Shown here piece by piece: positions 59,281-64,000 of a stretch of DNA of 64,000 bases; position 1 is the first letter of the stretch; each line of letters opens with the position of its first letter. The stretch is from Daphnia carinata (lineage: Eukaryota > Arthropoda > Branchiopoda > Diplostraca > Daphniidae), in contig NC_081335.1 in NCBI RefSeq assembly GCF_022539665.2, forward strand, positions 5,084,001 to 5,148,000, written 5' to 3'. The notes below the pieces were generated by a model. It saw only the letters and a program-made list of their open reading frames with translations, ran no database searches and was not told the DNA's origin. Position numbers and translations under genes: made by a program.

Positions 59281-62200
59281 TCAGACGGATGAAATGGCCT
59301 GCTCGTCGACCTGGACGCAGATTTGATTCTGATCAAGTAGCTTCTCCTTTTCGGATGGTTGGGCGAACGCGCTGCTACTGCCTCCATCATTAGTGCTGGT
59401 GGCGATTGTAGCAGTGGTCACGTTGGGTCCATAGCGTGTCAACGAAGGCCGACGAGATGTTCCTAAATATTGGCCCATTAAACAAACAAAATTTATTCAA
59501 AATAAAATTATATTTTACACGTAAAGAGCAACTGCAATGTGCGGTCAACATCTATAACATTCCATTATATGCCCAGGCTATTTTTGCCCCTCTTCTATTT
59601 ACTATACCCAGAAAACCTATAAAAAAAACAAAACAAACAAAAAAAAAAATATTTAATAGACAGAGGGCAAAGTGTTGCCAGCAGTGACCAGGATTTCCCA
59701 TCAGGACTGAAACCCATCAGCGTGAAACACGTTGATGCTATGCGTACAGAACCCACTATATATCTACGGAATAGATATCTAGCCGTATATATATTGTTAT
59801 ATAGCATGAGCATTAGAGCGTGTATACAGACGAATACTACAGTTATATATAGTGTTTGGCGTTGCTGTATTTGTTTTGCCATAGCATCCTGCGTACTGTA
59901 TATATTGTACATATATAACCTTTTTCCCCAATGGCCTACGCCTAGCACCCGACTCGTGTTGTTGTTGTACGATCGATATTTGTAAGCGAGCAGAGAAACA
60001 CAGACAGGCAAATGTCTGAACTAGTGCTCCTCGAAGGCATCAATAAAACCTGTGTAAACGGCTCTCCCTTTTTTGCTAGCGGCTGTGAATATATTTAAAA
60101 GGGGGGTCCATAATACTTCGATTTGGGGCTACACGGCCTCACGTGAGGTCTTTGAATAGTTTAGAGCGATGCAATTCGATGCCAGAAACTCTTTTATAAG
60201 CGTGTTATTGCACATAACGGAAATGGGCTTTTGTAGATGGAATGGGCTTAATGTTTCGGCTAAGGGGAAACGTCCACGCTGCTTGGTAATTTGGACTTCC
60301 TCATCAAGATCCGTCGTGGATGCAGATTATAAGAGATTGCACTTGGCGATGCGTAACGCTTAAACAAGAGATCTTCAGTTTTAATTTGACACGTCGTTTC
60401 ACGATCCAATCGCTTCGTTGTCCTTCTAGGGCAAACTGTCACAAGCAAAAATGGAGCTGTCAGATGATAATCTGCACTTAAACCAGAGTCCGAGAATCCT
60501 GGTGAAGATCACCGTCTCGATCAGGACGCACTTTATTTTCTTAGTTATTCTGTACTTTGATCGCATTGTTAGCCGATAGCCAGCAGCTATGTCTACAGTA
60601 TATATACCCACGTCATGGCACCGTATACAAGATATCTTAAAGCATCGAAACGCAAAGGAATAGAACTCAAATCGTTCATTGCTTATGTAACGAGAAGGGA
60701 CATCATCTGCCGTACATCATCCAGCATTGGCAATGGTTGACCAACAAGACTAAAAGGATAATTACAAGAAAAAAGGATAACTCCGAGTGCAATTATGTTA
60801 CCACTCAATACCGAACGCGAGTAATACGACAGGACGCAAGCACCCATGATAACCGAAATGCACTGACATTAGACTGTCCAATGGTTTCAGTAGTATTGAT
60901 TGCCGCTGGTGCTGACGCTCAGTATGGAGAATTGTAAAAAAAAAAAAAACATTCCACTCGTTCATTTTTATTCGAACTCGTACTGCAAACAGAATCCTAA
61001 AGGACATGCGTACCAACGAAGTGATTCATTGGCTCCATAAATTTTGAGACACTTAAAATATATGCGACTGATACGACGCACGTAGAGTCTATATTCTGTT
61101 TGAAAGGGAATTTCAAAATGGCATCAGCTGGGGCTGTGTACCCTTAACATTGTGCCATTGTTTCTTGTGCTAGACATCCACACAATGGGCCAAGCAGATG
61201 GATTTTTCTCCTGGGAAATTACGATCTTGCCCGTTTACTTTTACGAAAAAAAAAAAAACGTAGGCTACATTTGTTTGATGTTTTTCAAAGCGCTTTGTAT
61301 GGTGACACGTAGAAATTAATGCTAAAAAGTCATTTCTGTATAACTTAAAATGGCCATTATAATGTACGACGGTTAGCTATATGCTGCTTTTGAGAGATTG
61401 AGGAGAAAAAAAAGCGAAAAGAAAATCACCTGGAGCGTCAAGATGGGCGTGTGGGATCGAAATCAGGGACGACTGTCGGCTGCCACTTTTGGCCAAACTG
61501 CTCCGTCGACTTCCTGTCACTTGCTGTTTAGACGTCACTTCTTTCAGGAGTGATGCATTGGCTAAACGCGGATTTGGCGTGTTGAAAATCGTGCGGTTCT
61601 CCCTCCATCTGGCCCTGTTTCGAAGAACGATTGAAAATTCAATTGCATTATTGGTTTTTGTTTGACTTAAAGAAAAATAATGTTTTGATTGGTTTCAAAT
61701 AAAATGGATGTACAGGATTTGTTTAATGAAACCTCTGAAGAAATGAGGTGATTTCCATAAGAAGAACACAAACAATAGGCAGAAGCCACCTGTGTTAAGT
61801 CGAATGATTTCCAACTTATTCATCGAGCAATTAATGAATTTGTTTAATTCATTAACATTTAGAAATGCATGTTCCTGTAGCAATTACTTCTCTATATCTC
61901 ATTTCAATCCCGATTTCGTGTAGGTACAGTAATGAAATGTATTTGTTGCGGTGCCGGATTTGAAACGAATGTCTCTAAAAGAAGTGCCTTACTGGCCAGC
62001 ACGGTCTATAATTCCTGCCCAGTATTCACCTCAAAACGAAGGCAAGCCTAACCGTGCGCTTTCGTCCTGCTCTAGAACCGTTGGCCACTTGTACCTGCAT
62101 ACCCAGGTGCCAACACAATACCCAGGATCATCCATTCTAACAACGAAAATCCCCCTCCCCCGCACGTCCGTGCACTAATGAAAGACAAACTACATAGTCT

Positions 62201-63398
62201 TACCGCATCGAAGCAGCAGCTCTAACCCAAGGACGTTGGATACCAAATTACAGTTCCTAATTCCTTTAATCTAGAGTGCTCGGACAACGGCTTTCGTTAG
62301 CCTTTTAGTTTTGGGGTTCAATTGAAGGAAACGCCGTGAACCAATGGGTGATTGCGTAACAATATAAAAAAATGGCATTAAATAAAAGAAAACTTACTTG
62401 CTGAATAATCGAAGGACGACACACATGATGATGAACATGAGAATTAACCTGAAATCAACATTTCAAGGACTTAATCTGTTTCGTAATATTTGATAACATG
62501 TTTGTTATCGTAAAACATACCCACTGAGGGCTCCAATCATGGTCGGATTGATGTAAGTTCCCATTTCATCCGATACGGATGTACCTATAAAACAAATAAA
62601 ATAAAAGTAGAAAATAAACGTTTAAAATGGGAACCTCATTCAACTGCACATTTGTTTAATAGCCCATTCTGTTCTTTTCTTGAAAAAAATTTACGAATTC
62701 CATTCAAACTAAGCAATGCGTCTTAATACATTTCAAGATAAAAAAAATGAAAACATAGAAAATATCGAATAAATTTTTGTTTTTCCACCGTTTTTTCGCA
62801 ACCAACTTCCCCTGCAAACAGGACAACGTGAAACGAGTCTAAATCGATAGCCTCCGCTATTGCCACTGTTCCCGATCCAACAGGCATCCCTGTTTTGCGC
62901 CCGGCCATAGCCTAGCGATATAAATACAATGGCAACACAAAGAAGGCAAAGGTCAATGACAACTGGGCTATAACCACTCGGCAAGAAAAAGTATATCGAT
63001 CGATTCAATTGCATTATGTCATGCACCCTCGGTTTTCTTCGTCATTCGCTTATAAGGGAAAACACAGTTATATTCATTCTCCCGCGTGTGTATATGTATA
63101 GAGAGCCAATGTCCATTAACGACTCTAGAAATACAAGGCTGCAACGTGAGGCGTCTCCGCCGTCCTTGCGTGGGTCGTACAGGTTTCTAGAATTTTGCGC
63201 ACGCAAAGGGAAATCCAAGTCTTTTTTCGGTTCATCGCCTTTTATCAAGCAACATCGGCGATTTGAATGCAAATGACCTATTTTTTCCTACGCGTCTCAT
63301 GTACAGCAGAGAGTGCACGATAGAATTTTTCATTGCTTTCTTCCCTCGCACTTACATTTGCATTTGTTATCCACCGTGTGGTTACCGCAGAAAAACAT
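59281..63398 (-). CDS. C-terminal exons of a single-pass membrane protein (partial)
   Basis: Five exons join in frame on the minus strand: 63398-63356, 62584-62521, 62448-62398, 61614-61430 and 59462-59281, ending at TGA. The first reads CGNHTVDNKCKC and joins TSVSDEMGTYINPTM, a short extracellular Cys-bearing stretch. IGALSGLILMFIIMCVVLRL is the membrane segment, followed by the basic stop-transfer FSKARWRENR. The cytoplasmic tail of about 130 residues is rich in Ser, Thr and Arg, with likely phosphorylation motifs (SRRSSLAK, SRRPSLTR). The orientation (type I) is inferred from the basic residues after the membrane segment. Upstream exons are expected beyond 63398, probably outside the window. 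I do not recognise the family; a neuronal adhesion or receptor protein is possible but unproven. The intron before the last exon is about 2 kb. Confidence 0.75.
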
Positions 63399-64000
63399 CT
63401 GCATAAGGTTATTAGCGAAACATCGTGTCGTCGACGCGCAACATTCAACACTAAGGAATTAATCTTGAGTTATAATCTTTCAAGAGAAAATGTGAAAAAT
63501 ATTTTATAAAAAACTTTAAATCTAACATCTCCTTCTTACTCAGTTAAAAAAAAATAATAATAGTTTGGCTGCAAAACTTATTCTTTTTCTTCAAAAAGAT
63601 GCGTTAGGGCGTGCGTCATTCACGACTTTTCACGTTGAATGAACTTTGCACGAGAAGTTTTTGAGCATCATCAATAGTTGGAGGAGGCCCTTTTCAAGTC
63701 GATAACGACAGACGAACGCTCCCAAAGTTGTTAAATCACTCGTCACACCTACATACAGGCAATAGTGTGCTCCAGCGTAAATAAAATAGAAATGATGATA
63801 TCTCACTTTAGAAACCATATATTTACTATTGATTGATAGCTTAAGATTGTAGGCTAGTTTGCCACAAACAAAAAAAAGGCCCCCACGTTATCCACAAAAC
63901 TTTCGCTTTGCTGGCCGAGGGGAAAGGAGGGATTCCAACTTTTCTTTCTGCTCGGTCAGATTACATTTTCGGATATCCTGGCCTTTAACTATACAGATCG
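63399..64000. other. Right-edge stretch, probably intronic
   Basis: No further exon of the membrane protein gene was identified here. The minus-strand open frame at 63630-63818 lacks splice signals or recognisable content. Confidence 0.35.

Noticed and set aside
1-64000. CRISPR arrays, bacterial operons or ribosome-binding sites
   Set aside because: Spliced eukaryotic genes dominate, and the tandem repeats have 355-bp units with no spacer pattern.

Overview
The window looks like a piece of an arthropod nuclear genome. It is AT-rich, most genes are split by short GT-AG introns of about 60-80 bp, and it contains an intraflagellar-transport gene, a mitochondrial carrier, a nicotinic acetylcholine receptor and ionotropic-receptor fragments. 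A water-flea (Daphnia-like) crustacean fits best. That placement is an inference from gene content and intron style; no search was run.

Bases 1-20000 are accessory DNA. A tandem array of about 355-bp units (1-3308) carries a tRNA-like segment in every unit. Two more tRNA-like sequences and an inverted short motif follow. Two degraded copies of one non-LTR retrotransposon (4829-6348 and 18057-19574) and two copies of a block holding ionotropic-receptor exons (6752-7560 and 15378-16471) bracket an apparently intronless immune-type locus at 7825-14736, read on the minus strand. That locus has an open frame resembling a Cap4/DUF4297-type PD-(D/E)XK nuclease, one in-frame UGA, then a 1882-residue NACHT ATPase with ankyrin repeats and degenerate C-terminal modules. 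A short duplicated piece of its own tail lies downstream. A terminal-inverted-repeat element sits at 17206-17922.

Bases 20000-29000 are ordinary dense gene space. A nine-exon gene joins a winged-helix-like segment to a nucleoside-phosphorylase-like domain (20084-22761). An eight-exon SLC25A39/40-type carrier (24388-25963) converges on a ten-exon IFT54/TRAF3IP1 gene (26122-28629, minus). All three were rebuilt exon by exon with the reading frame kept throughout.

Bases 29800-34300 hold three tandem ~1.5-kb units, each with one small intronless gene of an unrecognised family (minus strand). Bases 35219-44109 (minus) encode a complete 638-residue nicotinic acetylcholine receptor alpha subunit in 14 coding exons. 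Bases 44110-59280 are almost gene-free and rich in homopolymers and microsatellites. The right end (59281-63398, minus) holds the last five exons of a single-pass membrane protein whose start lies outside the window or was not found.

The most unusual content is the nuclease-NACHT-ankyrin locus. Its architecture recalls bacterial anti-phage STAND nucleases, and a PNP-domain gene of the kind used as a nucleotide-depleting immune effector elsewhere lies about 5 kb away. A functional link between the two is only a hypothesis.
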